Notes: generated by a model from the sequence alone, not told the origin. Shown: positions 1 through 12,148, numbered from the stretch's first letter. The stretch: 64,000 nucleotides of DNA from Margaritifera margaritifera (GCA_029931535.1 JAQPZY010001625.1:4069501-4133500); one strand, 5' to 3'. Translations and numbers: made by a program.

Positions 1-1934
1 AACAGTAAACATCATCTCCTATATTACAAAAGGGTGGTGCAAAAAAAATTTTTTTATGCACAAATCTGATTTACAGAGTGATGCGTTACATAACTGACTT
101 GCATTAATTTTTATATTTATATTTTACTACATGCTAACACAGTTCAATTCTCTGTAGGATTTTTATAAAAAAAATTAAGATTGAGCATGCCGTATAAACT
201 TTGATATAAGAATGGGTGTCACATTCGAGTTCTGTAAAAGATCAAAAACTATTCTACATCAAAAATGGTTCAAATGTCAAAGTCCCTGTACTCTCTGACA
301 AACATTTCTATAATGAAATTAAAAAAATAAAATAAGTTAGAAGTAATTCAAATTGGCAAGTAAATTGTTTGTGCATACTTGATCATATGAAATTTGGAGT
401 ACATTTTCTAAACTTTGAAAAGATTTTGCCTCGTTGCAAAAAGTACTTATGAAAGATATGAAGGAGATTAATCTTTAGATAAAGTGGAAGGGGAAGTGGC
501 AGGGTGGAATCCTTTTGGCTCATGCTGGTGAAAGTCCAGACATGAGTCTATTCGCTTTTATTATTCTTCTGTCGTAACAAAATATTCTTCCTTTTAAACA
601 TAACTTGAGGAAAAGGGTCTATAATACTCTATCTTCAGTCATTATTTTCTCAATAAGTGATTTTGTATTGTCCAGAAAATTGGTAACAGGTTTGTTTAAA
701 TGATTAGGTAATTTTGAAAGTACAGTTTCTATTCAGTTTCAGACCAACTAAATATTTTTTTAAAAATCTATTCTAATAAATTTCAATAATTCTGTCGCAA
801 AATCATCTGTATGTCTTCGGGTCTAAATTATTGGATGAATTCATAAGAAGAAGTATTTACATGTATCTATAGTGATTTTACAGAAAAGCTGTTATCACAG
901 GTTTGAAATACACATTGTTTAAGAATTATGCACCTAAAGTGCAACACCAAGAGGGCATACAATTTATTGTTTGTGGATGCAAATTTTCAAAACTATTACA
1001 ACTACACAAGTAATAAAATAAAATACATGTAATTTCAAATCTTTTCTTAATTGGGAACAAAAGTGTGCCATCTTGAGTCAAGTTCAAGAAAGCTCCATTC
1101 AAACAACTATCCATAACTTGTATGTTATAGCACATTTTGTTCTGTTTTGTAAAATAGTGTTTACAAATATACCAGATAATTCATATTCTTTAACAAGGAA
1201 GTGGCAGGACGATTAACAAAATATAACTACACTGTGCCCAAATCAAAATTATATACACCAACATGTAACTACCATTTTTAAATCGAATATATTTTCTTAA
1301 CTTCATTGCAAAGATGTAGAAATATTCACACATTTAAAATATAAAACTGACAACAAATCCAAAAGATTAATTTATACTTATATAAACTATTGCAGATAAA
1401 AAGAAAAAGACGTTTCCTTGCATAGCAAATAATTCCATCAAATATTAATACTACAAGACCCATTTCTGATGTTTTGAAACCTAATGGCAAACGCAGTAAG
1501 TTTTTAAAAGAACAAAATTTCTAATAAAGAATTTATACAGATACTGGAGGAACTTTAGTCATGTTACTAACAAATTATAATAGGAGAAAAACAGCGTTAT
1601 TGTTTAATATACGCTTATCAAACACGGAAATTTCGCTAATATATGTGCATTTTTTAACAACACTTTTGGATGAGAAATCGAATCGAATTTTAACCAAAAA
1701 TGTTTATCTTATTGACAGTTGAGGGCACGTATCATTCTCTATGCTTCAGCTTTTTTTGTGTTTGTCTTACCTAACAGGTTTTAACCGACTCACTTGAATG
1801 ACTTGTAACAAGTACATGACATGACATTCCGTGACTGATACAGGTGAGCAATTGTTTACTTTCAATCTAAGGGTAAAATCTAACTATCATATGTTTTGTT
1901 TATAAAACAGGATGAATTAAAAAGATAATCTTAC
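1..1934. other. AT-rich region, probably intron of the leftward gene
   Basis: This stretch lies downstream of the donor of the minus-strand exon at 1935-2022, so it should be the first intron of that gene. I looked on the minus strand for a following exon in the required phase and found no convincing one. The longest frame (926-1135, minus) is low-complexity AT-rich translation with no family resemblance. Poly-A/T runs are common. No transposon ends were recognised. Confidence 0.4.
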
Positions 1935-2022
1935 CTTTGGATGCATAATTTTGCTTTGAAACACATAATAAAACCACAACAAATACCAACAAGGTCACAG
2001 TCCTACTTGCTTTGAACGCCAT
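1935..2022 (-). CDS. First coding exon of a secreted or membrane protein (partial gene)
   Basis: Reading leftward from 2022, an ATG opens a frame of 29 codons plus one base, ending at a consensus donor (gtaaga, starting at position 1934). The peptide starts MAFKASR, continues with a hydrophobic run (TVTLLVFVVVLLCV) and then a short polar tail (SKQNYASK). This is the n-, h- and c-region layout of a signal peptide, so the product probably enters the secretory pathway. A single N-terminal membrane anchor is the alternative. The exon is too short for the mature protein to be identified. The rest of the gene should lie left of the window. A stop in another frame does not interrupt it, and no upstream in-frame ATG was noted. 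It points away from the TROAP-like gene, with which it may share a promoter. Confidence 0.6.
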
Positions 2023-2604
2023 TTTGATGGAGAATTAAGATTTCTATTTTAAAGGATGACGTTAGAAGTAAACCGATTGTTTTGCACCTGGAAAATATTC
2101 GGCGTATCTTCGGCTTTTTCTGTCAGACAAAAGTATGATCCGTAGTATTGACCTCGAAGTTGCGAATGAGCTGGAAAATTCCAAACTGCTCTCGAAGTGG
2201 CGCCCTCGCTTTTCTCACAAGTCCTAAGTAACATTACAAAGTAACTGCTTTCTAAAGAAAAACGGCATTACCAGCACAGCCTCGTTTTGAGTTGTCATAT
2301 TAAGTCCATTTTTACTTCAATTTTGGCGTCAATAGATGAAAATTAAACATTAAGTGCTCTAGTTGCGGGCTAAATTCTTAAAATTTCTATATTTGTATCT
2401 GCTTTTTGAGAATCCCTTAAAAAATGAGCAGGTATTTGAACTGCAAGAAATATTGGCTGATTTCAACTTCTAGTTTTCTCTAAACGGCACTAAAACCACA
2501 AATTGAAATCAGCCACTTTCCTGCTATTGTTTTCACCTCATTTTTCAAGAGATTCGCAGAAAGTAACGATAATATATACATTTAACCTATTTAGTATTGT
2601 TTAA

Positions 2605-2802
2605 TTACGTCACTGGAGTACGCTTTGGGGAAAGTCATTCGGAACAATTTTGTCATTTATGTTCCGAATTTGGCGGAAATTCACGAATTGTTCCGAAACC
2701 AGTGTTCGTCAGTTGATTGGACGAAGTAAAAGCTACGCGCAACGGTCTGGGAAATTCGACAATGTTTACATGAGATCGCACGACAGAAAGAACAATTATA
2801 GG
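2605..2802 (+). promoter_or_regulatory. Candidate (bidirectional) cell-cycle-type promoter and non-coding first exon
   Basis: Seen in the sequence: a CRE-like TTACGTCA at 2605-2612; an E2F-like site TTTGGCGGAAA at 2669-2679; an inverted CCAAT box (GATTGG) at 2715-2720; CpG-containing sequence (acgcgcaacgg) around 2736-2746, rare elsewhere in this AT-rich window; and a plausible splice donor GGTAATA with GT at 2803. Known biology: E2F plus CCAAT combinations are typical of mitotic genes regulated by E2F/DREAM. Inference: transcription starts just downstream of the CCAAT box and a non-coding exon ends near 2802, spliced to 12149. The same block lies about 600 bp upstream of the minus-strand secreted-protein ATG, so it may serve both genes. 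No transcript evidence is available. Confidence 0.35.
2637..2669. repeat. Short perfect inverted repeat in the candidate promoter
   Basis: ATTCGGAACA at 2637-2646 is followed after 13 bases by its exact complement TGTTCCGAAT at 2660-2669. A third half-copy (TTGTTCCGAAA) lies at 2688-2698. The right arm overlaps the E2F-like site by one base. It could be a palindromic factor-binding site or a chance palindrome. Confidence 0.4.
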
Positions 2803-3185
2803 GTAATATTTGAAATTGTTGGAACATTATATAAACGAATATAGCTAAAAATTGCATTAGAACTATCAAAAAATCTTGGATTACTTTCAAACTTCTCACA
2901 AGTGGATCAGTTGAGGTGGGTGGGGGTGATTTGACCGTCACGAACTTGTGAATTCATTTAGTTAAACGAAATTTCTGATACTCCATGGCCTAATTGATAT
3001 TTCGGAAGAATCGTCTGCATTAGATCCTACTATTTAAAAAGTGGTCTTCCAGCCAATAAGATAAATCGGACGTAACTGGACATATTTATATTTGGTTATC
3101 AAGTTTTTTGATGGGTGGAAGACAAAGGTTGGTAGTAAGAAATGGAAGTTCAAACTGGACTGATATCAAACTGTAGCGCACCTAC

Positions 3186-4030
3186 CTTCATCTGTGTTTA
3201 GCACAACAAAGTTCTTTGCAGATGACAGTAAACTTGATAGAGAGATCAGGACAGGACTGTGAGGTCTTGCAAGAAGATTTAAACAAACTATCTGCTTTGT
3301 CCCAAAATTGGCTTATCAAATTGAATACAACAAAATGTGTAGTGCTCCGAATACGTGAAGCTCTGAACTATTTTTATACCCTAGATGGATTTGTACTTGA
3401 AAGTGTTGACTCACAGAGAGATTTAGTAGTGACTATTCATAAATCACAGTTTCCCTTTACCCTCATTTGTGCATCAGACACACCCACATTTTTAAGTTGA
3501 CCCCCAGCTCTGATGCCTGCATTTGTTGTTTACTCAATCTGACACCAATGGGGATTTTTGACTCAATCTTGCACCCCTAGGGGAAACACTGATTCATTAA
3601 AGCCAAGCCAAGCATTCATATTGACAATATAGTCGGAAAAGCATACCAGAAAATTGAAATTGTTCATGATGTTTTACAAATTTCACACCATAAAAGACAC
3701 TTGTTCTTTATCAGGCAATCATCAGATCATCTTTTGAATACACTTCTGCCACTTGGAGCCCATGGCTGAAAGGAGATATTCAGAAACTTAGAAAGGTTAA
3801 AGAAAAGTACTTGGGTCTATGCAAGCAAGAGAATTTACTACTTCTATCTTTAGAATCTTGACGAACTCAAACAGATTTAATTGAAACATTAAAGTTTTTA
3901 GATGAAATGTGTAAGACTCCATCACACACATATTTCAAGAATGCTCACCTTACTCTAAGAGGATGCGCTAACAAATTACAAAAGCAATATAGCAGAACTG
4001 ATGTTTGGAGGTGTTTTTTTTCTTTCTTCA
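3186..4030 (+). pseudogene. Degenerate LINE (CR1/jockey-like) reverse transcriptase, C-terminal part
   Basis: Frames across this block spell a non-LTR reverse transcriptase C-terminus broken by frameshifts. FFADDSKLDREI at 3212 is the F-A-D-D catalytic box. It is followed in another frame (3216-3500) by 'DCEVLQEDLNKLSALSQNWL' and 'KLNTTKCVVLRI', the usual post-catalytic region in which RT handles the coding-strand copy. From about 3725 a frame reads 'SSFEYTSATWSPWLKGDIQK', matching the Y-A-S-x-x-W-S-P box downstream in these elements. A stop after FADD and several frame changes show it is dead. Neither the endonuclease domain nor a 3' tail was seen, so it is 5'-truncated as is usual for LINE copies. 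The exact clade is not certain. Confidence 0.7.
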
Positions 4031-4435
4031 AACCACATTGTTGACAATTGGGACAATTTACCGGATACTCGGATCTAAGCCAAAAGTCCTGTAGTCCTTA
4101 AAATTAAGAGTCCTGTAGTCTTTAAAATCAAGATGAGGGCAGACCTTTAATGTGTCTGCTAATCAACCATGTGATCAGATTCTTATATAAGATAAACTTC
4201 TACACAGTGGGGATTGAAGTTAATGTCTTTGAATGAGTATCCTGTACATCACAAGAGAGGACAATTCGCGGTGTGGGTGGTTAGTCCTAAAATCAGTGTA
4301 ATGATTTCTATAAGTCCATTTTAAAAGACTAGAGTTTAGTAACTAAAGATTCTGTTAGATAGCTGTTTACATGATGAAACTGTAAATTGTCTATTGAAGA
4401 TTAAACAGACATAGGAGGCAGGAGTAAGATATACC

Positions 4436-4437
4436 AC

Positions 4438-4512
<75 letters not shown>
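4436..4512. repeat. (CA)n(TA)n microsatellite
   Basis: A short CA run passes into about 60 bp of pure TA dinucleotides. It lies just beyond the 3' end of the minus-strand Ty3/gypsy relic. Confidence 0.95.
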
Positions 4513-4887
4513 ATTACATCTCCCTTTCTTTAAAGAAAATGAAAATCTAATATCTTAATGTTTACTTTGAGTATCAGTTAAAGATGTACATTTTTCGTTA
4601 ATGAAAATTATTATCTATCTAAGGCCAGATAATGAGTTAACGAGTTACAATGTACAAATCAAACTTTACTTTACAACGGATTCAAACCAGATAATCTAAA
4701 ACATGATTTTTAGAATTTAAACTTACCATTTACCCAGAATGGAATAGAATAAAACTACTTAATCTTGTAGATGTTAAAGTCCTTATGAATTTAAATATAT
4801 TATCCATTTATAAATCAGTACCTTATTTTATTACTGGACTATTCTATTAGAATCAAACTGTTTAAATAATTTCAATGTCACGGATCT

Positions 4888-7880
4888 TTAACACTGTTTT
4901 ATCAGTCTTTCTGGTTTCCATATAATTCTTCCACTTCGGGTTCTGCATTGTAAATTCGTTTTGTTGCGAACCACTGGTAAATCTGAGGCATTTGCTTTAT
5001 CTTCTACCTCTTCATTATTTGATGATTCATATTGGTAATCATTTTCCTCAATGTTTGACATTTTATTTGGCACTAACAACAGGTCTTTCTGATTTTTTTG
5101 GTATTCACGTGGACTTGTTTATACTAAGTAAGACCTTGGTGCAACTTCTTTAATAACAATACCTTGATCAGTTCATTGATTATTGTTGCGAATTCAAATA
5201 GTCTCTCCTGGACTGAGCTGTTTCAAGGGTTTCAGTGCTGATCGATCATGGTAGAACTTTTGATGTTTCCTTTGTTTTCGCTTCCACTGCATAACTTTCT
5301 CTGACTTTTTAACTTGCAATGTCTCTTGATTTGTAGGTATATTAGCTCTTATGTTTCTTCCCATTAGTAGTTGTGCTGGGGACAATCCATTTTCTAGTGG
5401 AGTAGATCTATAAGCTAAAAGTCCAAGATGTGGATCTTCTCCGCTTTGTTTGCATTTTTTAATGGTAGAACTTTTGATTTTCCCTTTGCTTTTGTTTCCA
5501 TTGCATAACTTTCTTTGATTTTTTTAACTTGCAATGTCTCTGGATTTGTAGGTAGATTAGCTCTTAGGTTTCTACTCATAAGTTGTGCTGGGGACAATCC
5601 ATTTTCTATGGGAGTATATTTACAAGCTAAAAGTCCAAGATGTGGATCTTTTCCGCTTCCTTTGCATTTTTTAATGATAGATTTCACAATCTATAATGCT
5701 TTTCCAGCTAAACCATTTGATTTTGGATATCCAGGGTTACTTGTTATGTACCTAAAATCCCAATCTTTGGCAAATTGTTTAAAATCAAGGCTACTGTAAC
5801 ACAGACCATTATCACTCAGTATACTTCATTATGTATACCCTGTCTTGAGAAGATATTTTTCATAGTTTGATAACTTCTGAAGTGGATTGACTTGAAAGGC
5901 TTACAACTTCTGGGTAGTTTGAGTAAGCATCTACTATGAATTTGTAGTCTTTCTTATCTACTTTAAATAAGTCAGTTGATACTTTCTGCCATGGTCCTGC
6001 TGGTAAAGGATGTGACATCACTGGTTCAGTCACTTGATTCTTTTGATATCTTTGGCAAGTTTCACAACTTTTCACCATGTTGTTAACATTCTGATTCATA
6101 CCTGGCCAGAATACAACTTGTCAAGCTCTTTTTGCATTTTTCCATTCCCATATGACTTGTATGGATTTGGGTAAGAATGTTTTGTCTTAATTTATACAGT
6201 ATGACTACCCTAGTTGCTTTGAAAATCATGTCACTGATCATGGAAAGTTCATTGCTGAAGTTCCAATATGGCTTAATTTCTCGAGAAAACTCTTTCAACT
6301 GGTCAGCCATTCATAACATTATCCATCAGAGTTTTCATGACTCTGTAGCAATTTCACATGTAATTTCCTCTTGTATAGAAGAAATGACACCATCTACAAA
6401 TACCTAAACTTCCTTCTCTATATCGGACAACTACATGTTTCTTGAAGGCACTTGTGACAACGTATCCACTGTAAACATTTCTTTTCCAGGCATATAAATA
6501 AGACGAATATTGTACTTCAGAACTGGTTGTAATCATTGAATTCTTGGCAGACACCAATTTAATCCCTGGGAAAATATTGCAAGCAGTGGCTTATGATCAA
6601 TTCAATCCCCACCATTTGACTATATATATATATATATTGATGAAATCTTTCACATGCAAATGTCAAAGCAAGTGTTTCTCTTTCATTCGGGGCATAATGA
6701 CTTTCTGTGTCAGTAGTAATGGCTCTAGAAGCATAAGCAATTGGCAGCCATTTCTCGCCATGTTTCTGCAAAAGTGCAGCACCAAATCGATTTTGAATTG
6801 CATCTGCTGTAATTCTGATGTGTTTTGAATGGTCATAAAACTGCAGTACTGGTTCAGTTGATACTAGATTCTTAATATCTTTGAAAGCTTCTTCATGATT
6901 TACAGTCCAATTTCTTTGATTTTTCTTGGCTAAAAAGAGTTCTTAATATTGCTGTACGACTTGATAGGTCAGGCAAAAATCTTGCCATGAAATCTTTGCA
7001 AGTCTTTTTTGCATGTTGGTCTCCCCATACCTTGTATGGTTTCCTCTTTTCGCTGATCTGGCTTCATACCATTTTTTGATACAACGTCACCAAGAAATGT
7101 GAGTTCTGGGACACTGACTATGCACTTTTCTTTCTGTAGCTTCAGTTTGACCTTTCTGGCTTTGTCCAATGCTTGTCTTAGGCATAAATCATGCTCTATT
7201 TGGTCTTTTTCACATATTATGATATCATCCATTGATCTATCAACTCCTTCCATGTGTTCAAATAGTGTATTAATTGTTCTGTGATAAATTTCTGGGGTAC
7301 TTGATATTCCAAAAGGTAGTCGTAAGTAAGAATATAAACTAAAAGGTGTATTAAACGTGCATAATTTAGAACTTTCCTCATCAAGTTGGAACTGCCAAAA
7401 CCCATTTGAAGCATCTAACTTCATAAACACTTTTCCTTCTGCAAAGCGTGACATAATTTCTCAACATGTTAGAAGTTTAAAATGCTCTCTTCAGATAGAT
7501 TTATTCAGATTCCATGGATCTAAGCGAAATGTTAAATTTCCGTTTGGCTTGTGTACAGTTACAAGCAAGTGGGTCCATCCACAGTCTTGATCACATTTCC
7601 ATTTTCTCAAGTTCTTCTTTCAAGGCCTCATGAAGTGCAAATGGGACTTTTCTGCATGCTTGAACAACTGGTTCTGCATCCCCTCTTAGCTTGATGTTAA
7701 TCTTATTTGATAAACATACAAGAACTTCAAACAGATCTGCATATTCCTCAAATATATCAATCTTGGGGGTTTATTTTCTTGTGTTTCCTCCACTGTAAGT
7801 TCAAATTTTACTAATTTTATTGTATCACAAATATCACATCCAAGAATAGGTGTGACGTGATCTAATCCACACTTTGTACA
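4888..7880 (-). pseudogene. Degenerate Ty3/gypsy retrotransposon pol (protease end, RT, RNase H, integrase)
   Basis: On the minus strand, in canonical order: the end of the protease region at about 7870-7790 (ILGCDICDTIKLVKF); reverse transcriptase at 7454-6969 with 'MKLDASNGFWQFQLDEESS', 'LRLPFGISSTPEIYHR', 'SMDDIII' (the YxDD box with its first residue changed to Ser) and 'LTFLGDVVSKNGMKPD'; RNase H at 6771-6600 ('PIAYASRAITTDTESHYAPN'); and integrase at 6310-5194 with the zinc-finger half 'SCETCQRYQ' and core 'PWQKVSTDLFKVDKKDYKF'. The pol end 'TRSGRIIWKPERLIKQC' lies at 5079-4888. Many stops and frame changes separate the pieces, so it is not active. A TA microsatellite interrupts RNase H near 6621. 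No LTRs were recognised on either side. Two neighbouring copies of the C-terminal integrase segment are described separately. Confidence 0.9.
5194..5690 (-). repeat. Tandem duplication of the integrase C-terminal segment
   Basis: Within the Ty3 relic the stretch encoding 'MSPAQLLMGRNIRANIPTNQ' (5385 downward) and 'ETLQVKKSEKVMQWKRKQ' is present twice. The second, more diverged copy lies at about 5690-5450 and reads 'LSPAQLMSRNLRANLPTNPE' and 'TLQVKKIKESYAMETK'. Flanking nucleotides (tccaagatgtggatcttctccgc and relatives at 5427 and 5636) are shared too. The duplication unit is about 225 bp. Confidence 0.8.
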
Positions 7881-8870
7881 GTAATGCTTTTCTTCCTTCG
7901 TCTTGCAATTTTGCTCAGACTTGTAAAAATATTGTTATATCATTAAGATGTTGGATGAGTTTGATTATGAGCAAGATCTAGTCGTATTTATGAGGTACTC
8001 TTTTATCATATTGGCTGAGTCTGTTACCACTCTGGAGACTGGATTTCAGTCTGATTTTTTGGGGGGTCCGAGTCCAAATGGACAAATTTTCAATTACATT
8101 CACATTTTCAAATGTTTTGAACCAGATTTTAGGTTCTGACCTCTGGGTGGAGTGGGTTGGAGTAAAAATGTAAGAATAAGAAAAAGCATAGTGATTTGCA
8201 GTGTTAAGTTAACCAGGTTGCTTGAATTGCAGTTTTCATGAACAGTGGCATACATCAAGTATTTATTTGGATTTATTATATATAAGTCGAGCAGGAACGT
8301 TTCTTGGACTGCATTTAAAGAATCGTGTTTAATATCTTTTTTTAAAAAAAGTTTATTTTACTCTTCACACAGGTTGTTTTGGCCGATTTGAAAACAGTTG
8401 CTGCCATATACAGTCTCCTCCATTAACAGTTCATCATTGGAACCAAGATTCACAGAGAAACAGGTCTTTAAGATATCTAATACAGACTGTAGTAGTTTTA
8501 GTTAAACATTAGAGTAGCCCAAGTTATCTCAGTCTTGAAGTTCACTTTTTTTATTGACCACATTGTGATAATGAAAGGGCACATTCTTTTGCTGTTGTCC
8601 ATCTGTACAACAACAAGTCTATATGTCCATCCCCCCAAATTAATTTTGCACAACGTCACAAAAACTTGTTCAGTTAGACCCATGAAATTTCACACACTTT
8701 ATCGTGGTCGTAAGTTGATGACCTAAATATGTTTTTGACAATTTTTCAGTTTTTTTTCACATTTTCTGGATTTTTTTTAACAAAGGACAATTAAGCAAAA
8801 ACATAGACAAATGAAATTTAGTATGTATTCTTGTATATATATGTAGATGATACAAATAGATTTTCATGCC
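7881..8870. other. No gene recognised
   Basis: This is AT-rich sequence between the Ty3 relic and a dispersed repeat block. If the Ty3 element were complete its gag and 5' LTR should lie here. I could not recognise either, and the frames in the block (63 aa or less) look like chance. Confidence 0.4.
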
Positions 8871-8879
8871 TTATACAAT

Positions 8880-9560
8880 TATGTCTCCCCCACCCCACTC
8901 AAAGGTGGGAGACATAATTTGTTTACAAATTATTGCCCTTTTTGTCTTGCAGATGAATGTAGTGTATGATAGAACATTGTGAGTTATTGCCCGTTATGAC
9001 TTGCACTGAGTGCAGGGTATGACTGACTCGTGTGAACGTAACTAGTCTTACTGATTTTATTGGATCACCCTGACACTTTCTACATGTTAAGGCCATCTTT
9101 TGAAGATGCGCATATGGACACAAAACTCTGCTTTTGCATTTTTTGTTAGAGTTTATTGCTCCTTTTGTCTTACAGCAGAATCCAGTTTTTTATGGATCGC
9201 CATGAAACTTGGTACATGATATGGTCATCATCTAAACATCCACATACTGAAATCCTTTGTATTCCCATGATTTTTTTTTAAAGAGATATTGCCTTTTGGT
9301 CTTGCAGCTGAATGCAGTGTGTGACAGCATCTTGTGAATGCAACTACCCACTTAGTTCATAATTGCTGTGAAACTTTCTTTATATTTTGCAGATATTCCA
9401 TCCATTCCACATTTTGCAGAATTATCACGACACTTTAGTGAAAATTCCAAATTCAGAATTATATTGAATAAATTCCAGAAAGTTTAGTGAATAAAATTTT
9501 GAGAATCATGTGAATGCAATTGTCTTGAAGTGTTTTATGAAACTTAGTACATATAATGGT
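8880..9560. repeat. Dispersed repeat block of the 'TTATTGCCC..TTGCAG' type
   Basis: The phrase 'attgccc...gtcttgcagatgaatg.agtgt.tga' recurs at 8931, 8983, 9161 and 9290, each followed by 'gaacattgtgagt' or 'tcttgtgaatgcaact' and a 'tgaaacttggtacat' motif. A related copy occurs at 53140-53260. This is a diverged tandem array of a unit of about 150-190 bp. It is probably an old non-autonomous element. No coding content was seen. Confidence 0.55.
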
Positions 9561-10028
9561 CATGATCAAAATACATGTATGTTGAGTAATTATTATACTC
9601 AAACTATTTTTGGAAGAGTTCTTCACATTTTTAATATAGACTCATTTCCATAATGCTGGTGGGAGTGAGATGCGGCAGAGGCAGGGAAAATTTCACACAA
9701 GATAATAAGATATTTATGAGCACTTTATGATATCATTTTCCTTTTTTTACTTTCTGCAAAGCATGGGTGAAATCTGGGATTGCTTTTCAGACATTTTTAG
9801 TCAGTATATCATTATTACCTTGTTTGTGCATGTAGATTTAATGATGCCAGATAATACAAATTTTTGCAGTAAAAGCATGACTGGTAATGGTAGTGGTAGC
9901 AGTAGTAATAATAATAATAGGTTTTCAGTGTTCATTATGGTTCTTGGTTTTCCAGAATTATTGCATTTGGAGGCAAAATATATACTATACTTGAGCAGAA
10001 AGTTTTCATGCCTTATTTGAGTATCATC

Positions 10029-11779
10029 CAGGGCTGAGCAAATCCCATAGCCCGACGTCATGGACTATTCATTTTCAAAGTTGGGCAAGTAAAATTCTCC
10101 AAGTCACTAGTCTGGGACAAGTGCTTTTTTCCTATTTTAAAAAAGTCGGGCAAGTGCTTATTTTCATACCATAATCACTTGATCTACCTTTATCTGACCA
10201 GTCATGCCCTCCGGGCATAAGGAATGCTTGATTCTACCCCTCTCCATGTATTTATTTACATCCTGTATCACACCTACCAGTGTCATTGATAACATGTGCG
10301 CACATTCTATTACCACTTGACTGCACATAGGGCTAAGCGACCAAATTATTGGTCAATCAAAACACCTGAAACAAAACAAAGCCGGTGTGATTTGTTAGTA
10401 GTGTTTTAAACAGCCTCGTATTGTATTTTCTCAAACCAGATCCTCACGAACAACTCGCCCTTTGATTTTAATCCAGCGAGTCAATTCAATTAAATTAATG
10501 AAAGGCACTTTACCGACATTAGTGTCGGTTTCCTTTATAAACTGATTAAATGGGAGTGATGATTCTTCAGTTTTTAATTGATCATACAGAGGATTAACTT
10601 CCACGTCTGGTATTGCATTTCAAGCAAAACAAAAACGCTAATTATGGAGCTGTCTCTATATTTAAAGGACAAAATGTATGTTTTGATCACTTTAGAGGTA
10701 GTTATCAAGCAAGGTGATATTTGCTATGTGGATAAAATGAGTTTACTAATTATTTTCGCAAGGAAGTTAATAAGGAAGATTTGGAGAAGGAATATTCACA
10801 TTAAAGTGGAGGTATAAAATGCAAGTGTGCCACTGAGTCTGAGGTAACAATTTCTCCAAAGAGACACAAGCCAGAGTCTGTGGCAACAAAACATGTCAAA
10901 TATGACACTACTAGGAAACTGAGAAATGTTCAGCTGCATTGGGTTGATAGTTATCCTTGGCTTGAATTTATTGACTCGGAATGAAAAATGTTTTGCAGTT
11001 AATGCAAACAATATCCCAAACTGGCACAGGTTGGAAAATCAACCAATGTATTTGTCAATGAAACTGACAAATTTAGGATTGAGCCAATCAAGTCTCATGA
11101 CAATTCTGGACCTCACAAGGCCTGTGCAGCACAGTATATGCATGACACCAGCCAGCATGTGTAGAAAATCCCTGAAGTCAGAGTTGCTGACACTACACTA
11201 GGAAAGCCCCTTTCAAAACTAAATGAGACCAAAATGAACAAAACAAGAGCCCCTTTTAACACAGCCTATAGTCTAGCCCATTATGGAAAACCATTTTCTG
11301 ATATGGAAATGTTTTGTGCACTCCAGGAGAAGAATGCTGTTGAAATTGGTGCTAATTATAAGAACAGATTCAGGGCAAGATACTTCATTCTATCAATCAA
11401 TCAAGTCTTGAGAGAAGAAGGTATGGAAAGTCTGAATTCCAGTAAATTCCTTTCCATTCTTGGTGATGGAAGTACTGATGCTACTGTATCGGAGCAAGAA
11501 ATAGTGCATATAAGATACCTGGACAATGGAAAACTGAAAACCTCTTATGTAACAAAATGTATAATATCAACCCATGTGATTGAAAAGTTAAATTCTTTTA
11601 AGACGTAAATATGTTGTACATTCGTTTGTTTTTTCTGTGGATTAAAGAGGATACATCTCATCAAATCTTGACAAGTGATTAAAATTTTGGGACAAGTGAA
11701 AAGGTAGGTGGGACAAATGAATTTTTTTGAAAGCACTTGTCCTGGACAAGTGGATGAAACAAAAATTGGCTCAGCCTTG
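10029..11779 (+). mobile_element. hAT-type DNA transposon relic (ZNF862/KIAA1586-like transposase)
   Basis: The ends are CAGGGCTGAGCAAAT at 10029 and the complement of CAAGGCTGAGCCAAT ending at 11779, flanked on both sides by the 6-bp direct repeat atcatc (10023-10028 and 11780-11785). Inside, broken frames read 'RKLRNVQLHWVDSYPWLEF' (about 10910-10975), a TTF-type zinc-finger stretch ('FRIEPIKSHDNSGPHKACAA', about 11070-11130) and an open frame at 11234-11608. That frame holds 'ILGDGSTDATVSEQEIVHIR', the region of the first catalytic aspartate. Known family: hAT elements of the ZNF862/KIAA1586 type carry this finger and the D-G-S-T-D motif. The C-terminal dimerisation domain is missing, so this is an internally deleted copy of 1.75 kb. 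A perfect 7-bp palindrome (ACCGACA/TGTCGGT) lies at 10512-10529. Confidence 0.75.
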
Positions 11780-11820
11780 ATCATCAGTGACTTTTAAAAA
11801 TCATTTATAATAAATACATA

Positions 11821-12044
11821 CTTTATATACTTGCATATAAGCTAATACCAACTGCAAATTGCATAGACCCAGATCTGCCGTCGCATAATGTGCCAGCAGA
11901 TCTGGGTCTATGCAGTTTGTAAGGACTAATCTGTAGAACAAACAACATAGACCCTGATCTGCCACCCATTATGCGACGGCAGATCAGGGTTTATGTTGTT
12001 TGCATTTGGACCCAGTTTAATTCTTTATACACAAGTATTTATGG
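11821..12044 (+). mobile_element. Double-hairpin MITE, copy 1 (A then B)
   Basis: The terminal repeats are diverged (CTTTATATACTTGCATATAA at the left; complement on the right) and flanked by TA. Hairpin A (..CTGCATAGACCCAGATC..) lies at about 11850-11917 and hairpin B (..AACATAGACCCTGATC..) at about 11938-12005. It ends 104 bp before the first coding exon of the TROAP-like gene. Confidence 0.9.
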
Positions 12045-12148
12045 TATTTTAAAAGTTTCGTGTTCAAAACTTGTACCTGTGCCTGTGTATTCTTTTAAAA
12101 TTTATGTATGTTGTTATGGTAGCACTTATTTGTTTTCATTATTTTCAG

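Noticed and set aside
2650..2844. Small frame starting MSFMFRIWRKF in the promoter-like block
   Set aside because: TTG-type start, no homology, and it crosses the candidate donor; more likely promoter and 5' UTR sequence.
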